From the NCBI GenBank assembly GCA_002492415.1, contig DKYK01000031.1:22568-86567 (forward strand): a DNA stretch of 64,000 nucleotides, read 5' to 3'. The stretch comes from Christensenella sp. UBA7102. GTDB taxonomy: Bacteria; Bacillota; Clostridia; Christensenellales; UBA1750. Positions 33,186 to 41,976 of this stretch are shown here, one piece after another. Both the position numbers and the translations under genes were made by a program. Position 1 is the stretch's first letter; each line of letters opens with the position of its first letter. Below the pieces are notes generated by a model. It was not told the DNA's origin, did no database searches, and worked only from the letters and a program-made list of their open reading frames with translations.

Positions 33186-33512
33186 TTATAGCAGATGATT
33201 GAGCAACAATCCAGCAAAATACGAAAAGGCGTTGATGGCCAGCGAAAACAGGAAGGGGCGGCGCAACCAGTCGGCGCAGGTCCGATAAACCAGGCCCTCG
33301 ACCCCCACGGCAGCAAGCTCCATTGCGGCGGTGAGGAGCGGGGATGGGAACAGCGTGCACAGCAGCACCACCGGCGGATTGGTCAGCAGATTGACCAGGG
33401 CGACCAGCAGCAGGCGGCGGGATGTGCGCGCGCCGGCAAGGAATGCAAACGCGCCCTCGAACAGCAGCGTCAGCAGCAGAGAGATGAGCAGAGCGACGAT
33501 CAGTCTAGACAT
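33186..33512 (-). CDS. Small integral membrane protein
   Basis: This 108-residue protein has about three hydrophobic segments: 4-27, 33-55 and 88-107. No family is recognised. Its ATG (33512) overlaps the stop of the MFS gene (ATGTCTAG), indicating translational coupling, and it lacks a strong ribosome site of its own. It is probably a partner of the transporter; VanZ-like or accessory functions are possible but unsupported. Confidence 0.65.
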   Translation of the reverse strand: MSRLIVALLISLLLTLLFEGAFAFLAGARTSRRLLLVALVNLLTNPPVVLLCTLFPSPLLTAAMELAAVGVEGLVYRTCADWLRRPFLFSLAINAFSYFAGLLLNHLL

Positions 33513-34551
33513 GGCGTTGTACCTGTGCGCGATGAGGGCGGCCTTTCACGCCGGGCAGCATGAGCAGCGCGGAGAGCACGCACAGCGCCGCGAGCAGCCA
33601 GTTTGCACTGGCGGCGCTCCATCCCAAGCCCACCGGCGCAAAGCCCAGGAACAGCGCGAACGTGAGCAGCCCAAAGGAGAAGCCCTTGCAGCCCGGCATG
33701 CGCTGCGCCAGCGCCCACAGCGTCACGGGCATGGTCATGTTGAACAGAAAGACCGCTGCGACTCCGGCGTAGGGGTTGTCTGCAAAGAAGAACAGCACCG
33801 CGGCAGCCAGCAGCGACAGCAGGGAGGCCGCCCGCGCGCCCAGTACATCCATCGCAAAGCCCCCCGCGCATTTGCCCAGCATCACCGCAAGCGTCGTAAA
33901 CAGCGCCCAGTTTCCCGAGCTCTTCCACTCAAAGCGCATGGTCATGCCCGCGTAGGAGCGGATGACCACCACCAGAAACAGGCACAGCGCAGGCAGCAGC
34001 ACATCAAACCGGGCCGTGCCGCGCAGGGAGAGCGGCGCGTTGTGCGAAGCGCGCAGTACGCCCGTGTGCCGCGCCATGAGCAGGATTGCGGCCAGCGCAG
34101 CCAACATCATCCCGGCGCCGCCGGCCAGTGGAAAGTCGCCCTTGCCCAGCATCGTGCCCACAAACAAGCCCAAAGCGCCGGGACAGACATAGACGCCCAG
34201 CGCGCCCGCCTTGCTGCCGCTGTCGTCCAGCACGTCCACGCCGCCGCCCACGTGGAACAGCGCGTTGCCAAGGCCTGCGACGACGACGGCGGCCATGGGC
34301 AGACTGTATAGCGCAAACGAGGCGGCGACCAGCGCGCAGCCCGCCGCGGCGATCAGTGCATTGCGGCTGAGTTTGTCTGCCAACAGCCCAAGGGGCATTT
34401 GCAGTGCAAAGGCACAGTAGTTGTAGACCAGGTAGAACAAAGAAGCGTCGAACATGCCTTGGGCCAGACGGAACAGGAGCAGCGCGCAGCACAGATCCAC
34501 CAGGAAGTGCGCAAAAGAGTAGACGGCAAGCCGCGTGCGGGTTGAGTGCAT
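33505..34551 (-). CDS. MFS-type transporter
   Basis: This 348-residue hydrophobic protein has ten to twelve helices and the MFS loop motif GLLADKLSRNAL between helices 2 and 3. It is shorter than the usual 400 residues, mainly in loops. ATG 34551 follows GGGAGG; an upstream in-frame extension lacks a ribosome site. It overlaps the small membrane-protein gene at 33186-33512. The substrate is unknown. Confidence 0.75.
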   Translation of the reverse strand: MHSTRTRLAVYSFAHFLVDLCCALLLFRLAQGMFDASLFYLVYNYCAFALQMPLGLLADKLSRNALIAAAGCALVAASFALYSLPMAAVVVAGLGNALFHVGGGVDVLDDSGSKAGALGVYVCPGALGLFVGTMLGKGDFPLAGGAGMMLAALAAILLMARHTGVLRASHNAPLSLRGTARFDVLLPALCLFLVVVIRSYAGMTMRFEWKSSGNWALFTTLAVMLGKCAGGFAMDVLGARAASLLSLLAAAVLFFFADNPYAGVAAVFLFNMTMPVTLWALAQRMPGCKGFSFGLLTFALFLGFAPVGLGWSAASANWLLAALCVLSALLMLPGVKGRPHRAQVQRHV

Positions 34552-34623
34552 AAGGAGCCTCCCTTGCGAGGTGATAAGACGCATATCCAATATAATCCTT
34601 TGACGGCACAATGGATAGAAAAG

Positions 34624-34652
34624 TTGCGAAAATTGGGCAGATGGTGTATAAT
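34624..34652 (+). promoter_or_regulatory. Promoter of the aldo/keto reductase gene
   Basis: TTGCGA (34624-34629), 17 bases and TATAAT (34647-34652), 37 bases before the start. Confidence 0.7.
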
Positions 34653-34688
34653 AATAAAAAACATAAAAAAGAAAGAGGGGTACGCAAT

Positions 34689-35813
34689 ATGACCTATCTG
34701 GGACAAGAGATACCGAAACTGGGCTTCGGACTGATGCGGCTGCCGATGATCGGCGACGAGGTGGACATCGAACAGACCAAGCAGATGGTGGACCTGTTTC
34801 TGAGCAAGGGCTTTACCTACTTTGACACCGCGTATGGTTACCTGGGCGGCAAGAGCGAGATGGCTGTAAAGACCGCTCTTGTGGACCGCTATCCGCGGGA
34901 GAGCTTCCAGCTGGCGACCAAGCTACCCGCTTGGGCAGGCGCCAACACCGCAGAGGAAGCGCAGGGCATGTTCTACACCTCGCTCGAGCGCACGGGCGCC
35001 GGGTATTTCGATTTTTATCTGCTGCACAATCTGGGTGACAGCCGCACGGAGGCCTTTGATCGCTTCAATATCTGGAATTTCCTTGCGGAGCAGAAGAAAA
35101 AGGGATTGATTAAGCATCTGGGCTTCTCCTTCCACGACAAGGCGGACAAGCTGGACGAGGTGCTGACGCTGCATCCGGACATGGAGTTTGTGCAGCTGCA
35201 GATCAACTATGCCGACTGGGAGAGCGCATCCATTCAGTCGCGCGCGTGTTATGAGGTGGCAAGAAAGCACGGCAAGCCCGTCATCATCATGGAGCCTGTC
35301 AAGGGCGGCTCGCTGGCCAACCTGCCCGCGCCCATCGAAAAGATATTCAAGGACGCCGCGCCGCAGGCCTCGCTGCCCTCCTGGGCCATCCGCTATGCCG
35401 CGTCGCTGGACGGACTGGTCACGGTGCTCTCGGGCATGTCCACGCTGGAGCAGATGCAGGACAATCTCTCCTTCATGGAGCGCTTTGAGCCGCTGAGTGA
35501 TGCGGAGAAGGCCGTGGTGGACAAGGCGCGCGCCGCGCTGGACGCGCTGCCGCAGATCCCCTGCACCGCCTGCCAGTACTGCGTCAAGGGCTGCCCGATG
35601 TCCATCAACATCCCCGGCATTTTCAAGGCGATGAACAACCAGCTGGTGTACGGCAACCGCGCCGGCGCGCTGGGTAACTTCGCCTTTGCCACCCGGAGCG
35701 GCGGCAAGCCCAGCCAGTGCATCGCCTGCGGCCAGTGCGAGGCTGCATGTCCTCAGCACATCAACATCATTGCCGAGCTGCAGCGCGCGGTGGAGATGCT
35801 GGAAAACGCGTAA
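34689..35813 (+). CDS. Aldo/keto reductase with C-terminal 4Fe-4S ferredoxin domain
   Basis: This 374-residue protein has an AKR barrel with active-site Asp and Tyr in FDTAYGY, Lys in LATKLPAW and His in LLHNLG. A C-terminal pair of ferredoxin motifs follows (CTACQYCVKGCPM and CIACGQCEAACPQ). This fusion is common in anaerobes and suggests electron exchange with ferredoxin rather than plain NADPH chemistry. ATG 34689 follows GAGGGG. It is monocistronic, ending at a terminator. The substrate is unknown. Confidence 0.88.
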   Translation: MTYLGQEIPKLGFGLMRLPMIGDEVDIEQTKQMVDLFLSKGFTYFDTAYGYLGGKSEMAVKTALVDRYPRESFQLATKLPAWAGANTAEEAQGMFYTSLERTGAGYFDFYLLHNLGDSRTEAFDRFNIWNFLAEQKKKGLIKHLGFSFHDKADKLDEVLTLHPDMEFVQLQINYADWESASIQSRACYEVARKHGKPVIIMEPVKGGSLANLPAPIEKIFKDAAPQASLPSWAIRYAASLDGLVTVLSGMSTLEQMQDNLSFMERFEPLSDAEKAVVDKARAALDALPQIPCTACQYCVKGCPMSINIPGIFKAMNNQLVYGNRAGALGNFAFATRSGGKPSQCIACGQCEAACPQHINIIAELQRAVEMLENA

Positions 35814-35830
35814 GCAATCGATGAAATTCT

Positions 35831-35863
35831 GCCCGGGAACATTTTCTGCCCGGGCGGTTTTTT
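35831..35863 (+). terminator. Terminator after the aldo/keto reductase gene
   Basis: GCCCGGG / CCCGGGC arms (35831-35837, 35849-35855) enclose an 11-base loop, followed by GGTTTTTT. Confidence 0.8.
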
Positions 35864-35879
35864 GAAATGGGGTGAGAAT

Positions 35880-36434
35880 ATGGCGGAAATGCCGCGCTGT
35901 GCCTGGGCAAGGGGAGCGGAGAACATGATCCGATACCACGATGAAGAGTGGGGGATTCCCTGCCATGATGATCGGGTGCTGTTCGAATTCCTGCTGCTGG
36001 AGGGCTTTCAGGCGGGACTCTCCTGGGCGTGTATACTCAACAAGCGAGAGAACTTCCGCCGTGCGCTGGACGGCTTTGACCCGGTGAAAATCGCGGAATA
36101 TGGGGAGGAGAAGATCGAGGAGCTGCTCGCCGACGCGAGCATCGTGCGCAGCCGCAGGAAGCTTATGGCAGCGGTGGGAAACGCGCGTGCCTTCCTTGCG
36201 ATCCAGCGGGAGTTTGGATCATTTGACGCCTACCTGTGGGGCTTTACGAGCGGACAGGTGGTGCGGGAGCATGCGCTGCCCATGCCGGCGTCCACGGAAT
36301 TGTCCGACCGCATCAGCTCAGATTTGAAAAAGCGAGGCATGAAGTATGTGGGCACGGTGATCGTCTACTCTTTTTTGCAGGCGGTGGGCGTGGTGGACGA
36401 CCACGAACCGGGCTGTTATTTGTACCAAAACTAG
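35880..36434 (+). CDS. tag: DNA-3-methyladenine glycosylase I
   Basis: This 184-residue protein, close to the 187 of E. coli Tag, has the zinc-site residues in PRCAWA (Cys), YHDEEWG (His) and DDHEPGC (His and Cys), the aromatic pocket in LSWACIL, and FVGTVIVYSFLQAVG-type sequence near the end. It removes 3-methyladenine from alkylated DNA. ATG 35880 follows GGGGTGAG. The ribosome site lies only about 15 bases past the terminator T tract, so it may be expressed by readthrough or a promoter hidden in that short gap. Confidence 0.9.
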   Translation: MAEMPRCAWARGAENMIRYHDEEWGIPCHDDRVLFEFLLLEGFQAGLSWACILNKRENFRRALDGFDPVKIAEYGEEKIEELLADASIVRSRRKLMAAVGNARAFLAIQREFGSFDAYLWGFTSGQVVREHALPMPASTELSDRISSDLKKRGMKYVGTVIVYSFLQAVGVVDDHEPGCYLYQN

Positions 36435-36466
36435 AAAAAGTGCTCCGAACGGAGCACTTTTTTCTG
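36435..36466. terminator. Bidirectional terminator after tag
   Basis: The arms AAAAAGTGCTCC and GGAGCACTTTTTT around GAAC. It serves tag and the convergent ABC permease gene. Confidence 0.85.
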
Positions 36467-36484
36467 TGAATTTTGCGTTGAAGA

Positions 36485-37309
36485 TCAGCCCTTGAGGCCG
36501 CCGGCCATGACGCCGTCAACAATGTAGCGCTGGCCGAAGATGTAGACCACGATCAGCGGAGCGGCTACGATGAGCAGGCCGGCCGCGGTCAGCGTCCAGT
36601 CGTTGGAATACTGGCCGGTGAACACGAACAGGCCGCGGGTGATGTTGTAGTTGGCCTCGCTGGTCAGATAAATGGTGGAGGAAACAATGTCATTCCATAC
36701 GCCGATCATGCTCAGCATGCCCATGGAGACGATGGCGGGCTGTGCGAGGGGCACGATGCAGGTCAGCACATAGCGCAGATAGCCGCAGCCGTCGATGGAA
36801 GCGGCCTCGTCCAGCTCGCGCGGAATGGACTTGAAGTATCCCGTAAAAAAGAACACCGAAGTGGCGTTGACGCCCGTCATGACCAGCATGTAGCCGATCT
36901 TGGTGTCGTACAGCCCCATATTGAGCACCATCTGAAAGGTGGGAATCATGCCGTTGGGCAGGAACAGACCGCACAGGAACAGCAGATACAGGAAGCCCGC
37001 GCAGGGGATGTATTTGCGCGAGATGGGGAAGGCGATCAGCAGAGACAACAGAAGCGATGCCACCGTGCACACGGCGGTGTAGAGCACCGAGTTGCCGATG
37101 TAAGCGCCGAAATTCGCCTTGTTCCACGCGGTAATGAAGTTGCCAAACTGCCAGGTGCTCGTCAGCGCGGTGGGATGCAGCATGTAATCCTGCGCGCTTT
37201 TGATGGAGGTATTGGCCACAAAGAACAGCGGGAAAAGATAGATGAATAGAAAGACGACCATCAGCACGTAACAAAATACGCGGAAAGGAATGTTCTTGAT
37301 CTTGCCCAT
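36485..37309 (-). CDS. Carbohydrate ABC transporter permease, MalG-type
   Basis: This 274-residue inner-membrane protein has six helices and the EAA loop (RELDEAASIDGCGYLRYVLTCIVPLAQPA), which docks on the ATPase. The ending IVDGVMAGGLKG is typical of MalG/CUT1 permeases. It starts in the stop codon of the upstream permease gene (TAATG), so the two are coupled. It is the last gene of the three-gene importer operon. Confidence 0.92.
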   Translation of the reverse strand: MGKIKNIPFRVFCYVLMVVFLFIYLFPLFFVANTSIKSAQDYMLHPTALTSTWQFGNFITAWNKANFGAYIGNSVLYTAVCTVASLLLSLLIAFPISRKYIPCAGFLYLLFLCGLFLPNGMIPTFQMVLNMGLYDTKIGYMLVMTGVNATSVFFFTGYFKSIPRELDEAASIDGCGYLRYVLTCIVPLAQPAIVSMGMLSMIGVWNDIVSSTIYLTSEANYNITRGLFVFTGQYSNDWTLTAAGLLIVAAPLIVVYIFGQRYIVDGVMAGGLKG

Positions 37310-38280
37310 TACGAATCCGCCTCCATTTTCTTCATGACCAACTGCGAGATGACGGTGACGACCAGCACGCCCAGGAACAGGATCATGGACTCGGCAGCCG
37401 CATAGCCCTGGCGCATGCCGGCGACCGTGCCGCCGCTCGCCGTGGCGCCGCCGCCGCCAAAGGCCGTGGCGAACACCATCATGCCCAGCGTTGCGGTGTT
37501 GAAGGAACCGCGGGTGATGGTCATGATCAGTTCATAGCTCTGCAGCGAGCCGATGATGGCCAGCAGCGTATTGACCGTGACCGCAGACCAGATCAGCGGC
37601 AGCGTGATGCGCCAGAATACCTGCCACTCGTTCGCGCCGTCAATGTAGGCGGCCTCGTAGAGGTCTGCAGAGATGTTCTGCAGCGCAGCGAGGAAGATGA
37701 CCATGGAATACCCCATGTTTTGCCAGATCTGAGCTGCAATGACCGCGGGGAAGGCATAGGTGTAGCTCGAGAGAATGGCTGGCGGGTTTTCTATGCCCAG
37801 CACGTTTTTCATGAACAGGAAGATGGGGCCGGTGGGCGTGGAGAACATCAGCTTCCAGATGGTGGATACCACCGCCGCGCCCAGGATCACGGGCATGAAG
37901 TAGACGGCGCGCGCAAAATTGCGGCCCTTGAGGAACTTGCCGTTTAGGATGACGGCCATCAGCAGCGCCAGCGCGTTCTGAATGAGCGTAACGGAGACGG
38001 CGTAGATCGCTGTGCGCCCCAGGGAAGCCTTGAGGTCACGGATGTTCTGCAGGATGAAGAATTCCTTGTAGTTGGCCCAGCCTACCCAGCTCCACGAGGA
38101 GCCAGGAATGCCCGAGATGTCAGTAAAGGACAGCACCGCGGTCATCGCGGAAGGGAAGAGCCGGAAAATGGTGTAATGCAGCAACCCGGGCAGCATGCAC
38201 AGGAACACGATCCAAATGGGAAAGGTGCGGATGTGCTTGCGCCTGCGAGGTGCGTTGACAGCCGAGTGGTTGGCCTGCAT
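37309..38280 (-). CDS. Carbohydrate ABC transporter permease, MalF/UgpA-type
   Basis: This 323-residue protein has six helices after a basic start (APRRRKHIRTF) and an EAA loop YEAAYIDGANEWQVFWRITLPLI. It pairs with the MalG-type protein to form the CUT1 channel. AAGGAGG precedes ATG 38280. A hairpin with a T tract lies between it and the binding-protein gene. Membrane helix content and the operon place are clear; the sugar is not. Confidence 0.92.
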   Translation of the reverse strand: MQANHSAVNAPRRRKHIRTFPIWIVFLCMLPGLLHYTIFRLFPSAMTAVLSFTDISGIPGSSWSWVGWANYKEFFILQNIRDLKASLGRTAIYAVSVTLIQNALALLMAVILNGKFLKGRNFARAVYFMPVILGAAVVSTIWKLMFSTPTGPIFLFMKNVLGIENPPAILSSYTYAFPAVIAAQIWQNMGYSMVIFLAALQNISADLYEAAYIDGANEWQVFWRITLPLIWSAVTVNTLLAIIGSLQSYELIMTITRGSFNTATLGMMVFATAFGGGGATASGGTVAGMRQGYAAAESMILFLGVLVVTVISQLVMKKMEADS

Positions 38281-38312
38281 GAGGAGACGCCTCCTTTTCG
38301 GTTTGGGATTCT

Positions 38313-38340
38313 AAAAAGGGGGCGAATCCGATCGCCCCCC
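38313..38340 (-). terminator. Intra-operon terminator between binding protein and permeases
   Basis: On the minus strand GGGGGCGA/TCGCCCCC arms are followed by TTTTT. It should end most transcripts after the binding-protein gene and leave permeases at lower level, as known for other CUT1 operons. Confidence 0.75.
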
Positions 38341-38363
38341 GAAAGCATGCAATATGGATGTTT

Positions 38364-39773
38364 TTACTCAGCCAGAGAGGCCAGAGCGGCTCTTGCGGTG
38401 TCAAAGTCCTCGTCAGCCTTCTGCGCGAGCTCCTCAGCGGTCAGCGGACCGCCCAGGGTCTTGAGGTACAGGAAGGAGAATTGGCCGGAGCCGTACTCGC
38501 CAACGCCCTTGGGAGAGTAGATGTACATCTCGGCGTTGAGGCAGGGCTTCTGCAGGCCGCTGGCCAGAGAGTTCAGGAACTCATTTTCCAGAGTCACGTC
38601 CTGGGTAGGCGTAAAGCCGATGGCGTTGAGGAACGCGGTGTAAACGTCCTTGCGGGAAACATACTCCAGGAAAGCCTTGGCGCCTTCTACGTTGGGCGCG
38701 TTGGTGGGGATGGCAAAGGACAGGTCATACTTGATGCCGTACTGGGGATCCAAGCCGTCCGCACGGGCGTTGACGCCGGGCAGCGGGAAGTAGCCAAAGT
38801 CGATGTCGGGGTTGGCTTTCTGGATGTCGGCAAAGGACCAGGCGCCATCGGCGTACATGGCCATGTTGCCAAGCGCGAAGCGGCCGGGAGCATCAGAGTA
38901 GGCGATGCCGGTGACGCCGGGCTCGAGATAGGCGGCGAACTGCTCCATGCAGTCGTAGACCAGCTTGACCTCAGGGTCGGTGTGCTTCATCTCGCCGGTG
39001 AGCAGCTTCATGCCGATCTGCTCGGCGTCGTCGCCATAGTTGGCGGAGAGGATGGCGTTGGCGAACATGTTCAGCGGCCACTGGTCGGCAGCGCCGGCGG
39101 ACAGCACGGAATAACGGCCGTCAGCCTTGACCGCTTCGCAAACGGCGATGAACTCGTCCCAGGTCTTGGGAACTTCCAGGCCCAGCTCGGTGAAGATGGC
39201 CTTGTTGTAGAACAGGCCGCTGTAGGCCACGACGCCCATGTTCAGGCTGTACAGGCGATCGTTGTACGCGTTGCCCATCAGGGTGTCCACGTTGTAATTC
39301 TGAATGTAGGGCTCGTCGGTCAGGTCGGTGAGCAGACCTTCGTCAATATACTGCTGCCAAGCGGGCTTGTCGATGGAATCCTTGTTCCAATCGGCCTGGG
39401 GCCTGGAGAAGGTCTGGAAGGAAACGATGTCCACATTGGCGGCGGAGATGCGGGTCTGGATGACCTGATCGATCTCGCCGGAGGGAACCTCGGTCACAAC
39501 CAGCTGGTGCTGGGGATAGGCCTCGTGGAAAGCGTCCACAATGCTCTTGAGGTACTCGACGGTGGCAGCGTTGGACCAGGTCAGAACCTCGACGGGAGTG
39601 CCTTCACTGGAGTCGGCGGGCGCGTCCGCAGCGGGCTTATCGGCATTGGGCTTATCGGCATTGGGCTTATCGGCGGCGGGGGCGCCGCCGGTGGTGCCGC
39701 CCGAGCAGGCGGTCAGCGCTGCGACCATCAGCACAGCCAGCAGCACACACAGAATCTTGCGCAGTTTAAGCAT
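38364..39773 (-). CDS. ABC sugar-binding lipoprotein, CUT1 type
   Basis: This 469-residue protein has a signal peptide with lipobox LTAC (Cys 23), a linker with tandem ADKPN repeats, and a family-1 solute-binding fold (EVLTWSNAATVEYLKSIVDAF, SLNMGVVAYSGLFYNK, GRFALGNMAMYADGAWSF). It captures an oligosaccharide outside the cell and feeds the permeases at 37309 and 36485. No ATPase gene lies near; a shared MsmX-type ATPase is the usual solution. ATG 39773 follows AAGGAGG. Confidence 0.92.
   Translation of the reverse strand: MLKLRKILCVLLAVLMVAALTACSGGTTGGAPAADKPNADKPNADKPAADAPADSSEGTPVEVLTWSNAATVEYLKSIVDAFHEAYPQHQLVVTEVPSGEIDQVIQTRISAANVDIVSFQTFSRPQADWNKDSIDKPAWQQYIDEGLLTDLTDEPYIQNYNVDTLMGNAYNDRLYSLNMGVVAYSGLFYNKAIFTELGLEVPKTWDEFIAVCEAVKADGRYSVLSAGAADQWPLNMFANAILSANYGDDAEQIGMKLLTGEMKHTDPEVKLVYDCMEQFAAYLEPGVTGIAYSDAPGRFALGNMAMYADGAWSFADIQKANPDIDFGYFPLPGVNARADGLDPQYGIKYDLSFAIPTNAPNVEGAKAFLEYVSRKDVYTAFLNAIGFTPTQDVTLENEFLNSLASGLQKPCLNAEMYIYSPKGVGEYGSGQFSFLYLKTLGGPLTAEELAQKADEDFDTARAALASLAE
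39633..39677 (-). repeat. Three 15-base tandem repeats in the binding-protein linker
   Basis: GGGCTTATCGGCATT occurs twice exactly, then once with a changed end, coding ADKPN units. It can vary in number by slippage; it is a spacer behind the lipid anchor. Confidence 0.75.
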
Positions 39774-39814
39774 ACGTTCATCCTCCTTATGTATTCGGGT
39801 GAGTTTACAAACAT

Positions 39815-39843
39815 AGAATATCATTAACAAAAAAGTTACACAA
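39815..39843 (-). promoter_or_regulatory. Promoter of the sugar ABC importer operon
   Basis: On the minus strand TTGTGT (39838-39843), 17 bases and TATTCT (39815-39820), 41 bases before the binding-protein start. Confidence 0.6.
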
Positions 39844-39932
39844 TATAAAATTCCTTCTCGGCCCGTTCCGTTAAAATTCACGATTTTGCGGGGAAAGCTT
39901 TGTAAAAATATGCTTATGTCGCCGCTGCGCTC

Positions 39933-39961
39933 TTGACAGCGGGCAAAAGAGCGAGTATGAT
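39933..39961 (+). promoter_or_regulatory. Promoter of the T-box/aspS-gatCAB operon
   Basis: TTGACA (39933-39938), 17 bases and TATGAT (39956-39961), directly upstream of the T-box leader. Confidence 0.8.
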
Positions 39962-39967
39962 TGCGAC

Positions 39968-40275
39968 ATTAAAGGCAGTGATGGAGAATGCCTTGCGGGA
40001 CCCGGCAGCAGAGAGGCGATGTCGTCGGCTGAAAGCATCGCGTGGCCGCAGCGCAGGGGGAACACTCCGTAGCCGAGACTTCGAAAGCCCGGATAAGGAC
40101 GAGTAGGGGTCTACGCAGAGCCGGGCGTTACAGCGGCGACGAGCGGTTACATAAAGGCACGGTCAATGGCGACGCGCGCAGCTTTATGCGACAAATCGGG
40201 TGGTACCGCGGGGTAGCAATTTGGGTTATTCCGTCCCTTGGGGAGAAGTATACTCCTCAGGGGATTTTTTTTATT
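39968..40275 (+). ncRNA. T-box leader with AAC (Asn) specifier
   Basis: The leader holds the AGAGAGG element (40010-40016), a distal stem around GGCTGAAAGC, and the antiterminator core GGGTGGTACCGCGG (near 40198-40212). A terminator (CCCTTGGGGAG / CTCCTCAGGGG, then eight Ts) ends near 40273. The base of stem I can be drawn as GGAG/CTCC and CCTTGCG/CGCAGGG. The opposite strand of the internal loop then presents AAC at 40061-40063 followed by A, the position of the specifier codon. AAC reads tRNA(Asn), which fits the downstream genes: uncharged tRNA(Asn) would switch them on. Confidence 0.88.
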
Positions 40276-40324
40276 GTTTTCCCCAATACGTGGTACAAGG
40301 ACAAAAAGGAAAGGAGAAAAGCTT

Positions 40325-41650
40325 ATGCAGACGACAACCGGAAAAAGACAGGAACAATGGACGATCCAGCGCGTGTTGGAGGAAAAACCGGGCAATTCCA
40401 TCGAGCTGCGGGGCTGCATCCATCACATTCGTGACATGGCGGAGTTCGCCTTCATCATTCTACGCCGGTATGACGGCACGGTTCAGTGCGTGCTTGATGC
40501 TGCGCGCATGGACATTGCTGCGCAGGAACTGACCGATGGCATGTGCGTGGCCGTGACGGGCCCTGTGGCGTTTGACCAGCGCGCGCCGCACGGGTTCGAG
40601 CTGCGCGTGGAGAGCTTACGCGTGCTGAGCCGCCCGACAGGGGCGTTGGAGGCGCCGGTGCACAAGTATAAGCTCAATCTGGGATTAGAGAGCGATTTGA
40701 ACGTCCGCCCGGTATCCTTGCGCAATCTGAGAAAGCGCGCGGTGTTTAAAATACAGGAGGGAATCGTGCGGGGATTCCGGGAGTTCCTGCACGGCGAAGG
40801 GTTTACGGAGATCCACAGCCCCAAAATCGTAAAGGTGGGCGCGGAGGGCGGCGCCAATATATTTAAGCTGGACTACTTTGGACAGAAGGCGTTCCTCGCG
40901 CAGTCACCGCAGTTCTACAAGCAAACGATGGTGGGGGTGTTCGACCGGGTGTTTGAGGTAGGACCGGTGTTCCGCGCCGAAAAGCACGCCACCACGCGGC
41001 ACCTGAACGAGTATACCTCATTGGATTTTGAAATGGGCTACATCGACAGCTTCGCCGATGTGATGGAGATGGAGACGGCGATGCTGCAGCATGTGATGGC
41101 GGTGTTGAAAAGCGAGTATGCGCCGCAGCTGGAGCTGCTTTCCGTTGCGTTGCCCAAGGTGGAGAGTATCCCGCAGGTGACGTTCGTTCGGGCCAAGGAG
41201 ATGGTGGCGGAGAAGTACAACCGGAAAATCCGCGACCCGCACGACCTTGAGCCGGAGGAGGAGCAGCTGATTGGACAGCTGTTCCAAGAGGAATACGGCG
41301 CAGACTTTGTGTTTGTGACGCACTACCCCACCAAAAAGCGCCCCTTCTATGCGATGGATGACCCTGAGGATCCCAAGCACACGCTGTCCTTTGACTTGCT
41401 GCTGCGCGGCATGGAGGTCACCACCGGCGGCCAGCGCATCCATGATTACGACATGCAGATTGCGAAAATGGAACGACTGCACATGAACGTTGCGGACTTT
41501 GAGAGCTACCTGATGGCGCACAAGAACGGCCTGCCGCCGCACGGCGGATTGGGCATCGGACTGGAACGGTTGACGATGAAGCTCATCGGCGAGAGCAACA
41601 TCCGCGAGGCGACGCTGTTCCCGCGGGACATCAATCGGCTGATCCCGTGA
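40325..41650 (+). CDS. aspS: Archaeal-type, probably non-discriminating aspartyl-tRNA synthetase
   Basis: This 441-residue class IIb synthetase has an N-terminal OB anticodon domain (LRGCIHHIRDMAEFAFIIL), motif 2 FRAEKHATTRHLNEYTSLD, RPFYAMDD and motif 3 GGLGIGLERLTM. The short form without the bacterial insertion domain is the archaeal type that charges Asp onto both tRNA(Asp) and tRNA(Asn). The Asn T-box upstream and gatCAB downstream support the non-discriminating role; Asp-tRNA(Asn) would then be amidated. ATG 40325 follows AAAGGAG. Confidence 0.9.
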   Translation: MQTTTGKRQEQWTIQRVLEEKPGNSIELRGCIHHIRDMAEFAFIILRRYDGTVQCVLDAARMDIAAQELTDGMCVAVTGPVAFDQRAPHGFELRVESLRVLSRPTGALEAPVHKYKLNLGLESDLNVRPVSLRNLRKRAVFKIQEGIVRGFREFLHGEGFTEIHSPKIVKVGAEGGANIFKLDYFGQKAFLAQSPQFYKQTMVGVFDRVFEVGPVFRAEKHATTRHLNEYTSLDFEMGYIDSFADVMEMETAMLQHVMAVLKSEYAPQLELLSVALPKVESIPQVTFVRAKEMVAEKYNRKIRDPHDLEPEEEQLIGQLFQEEYGADFVFVTHYPTKKRPFYAMDDPEDPKHTLSFDLLLRGMEVTTGGQRIHDYDMQIAKMERLHMNVADFESYLMAHKNGLPPHGGLGIGLERLTMKLIGESNIREATLFPRDINRLIP

Positions 41651-41681
41651 CGCAACCGGATGTGGAAGGAGAAATGGCGCT

Positions 41682-41963
41682 ATGGATGAAAGAACGCTGG
41701 AATACATTGCGGAGCTGTCGCGCTTGGCGCTGCCGCAGGAGGAAAAGGCAGAACTGCTCGCGCAGATGCAGCAGATACTGGACTACATGGAGCTGCTGGG
41801 CGCCGTGGACACGGAGCACGCCGAGCCGCTGATCCAGGCGGCAGGACTGAAGAACGTGTTCCGCGAGGACGTGGTGCAGCCCTCTTATGACCGCGAGCGC
41901 CTGATGGCGAACGCGAAGAAGAAGCTGGACGGCGCGTACCAGGTGCCGCGCACGGTGGAATAG
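41682..41963 (+). CDS. gatC: Asp/Glu-tRNA amidotransferase subunit C
   Basis: This 93-residue protein has the GatC pattern: LEYIAELSRLALPQEE helix at the start, ILDYMELLGAVDTEHAEPL in the middle and FREDVVQPSYDR near the end. GatC clamps GatA to GatB. It lies 31 bases after aspS and 13 before gatA. GGAAGGAG is 12 bases before ATG 41682, slightly far. Confidence 0.95.
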   Translation: MDERTLEYIAELSRLALPQEEKAELLAQMQQILDYMELLGAVDTEHAEPLIQAAGLKNVFREDVVQPSYDRERLMANAKKKLDGAYQVPRTVE

Positions 41964-41976
41964 GAGGGGAAAGGAC

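Noticed and set aside
40238..40324. Upstream in-frame start of the AspRS at 40238.
   Set aside because: It lies in the T-box terminator; AAAGGAG and the conserved N-terminus point to 40325.
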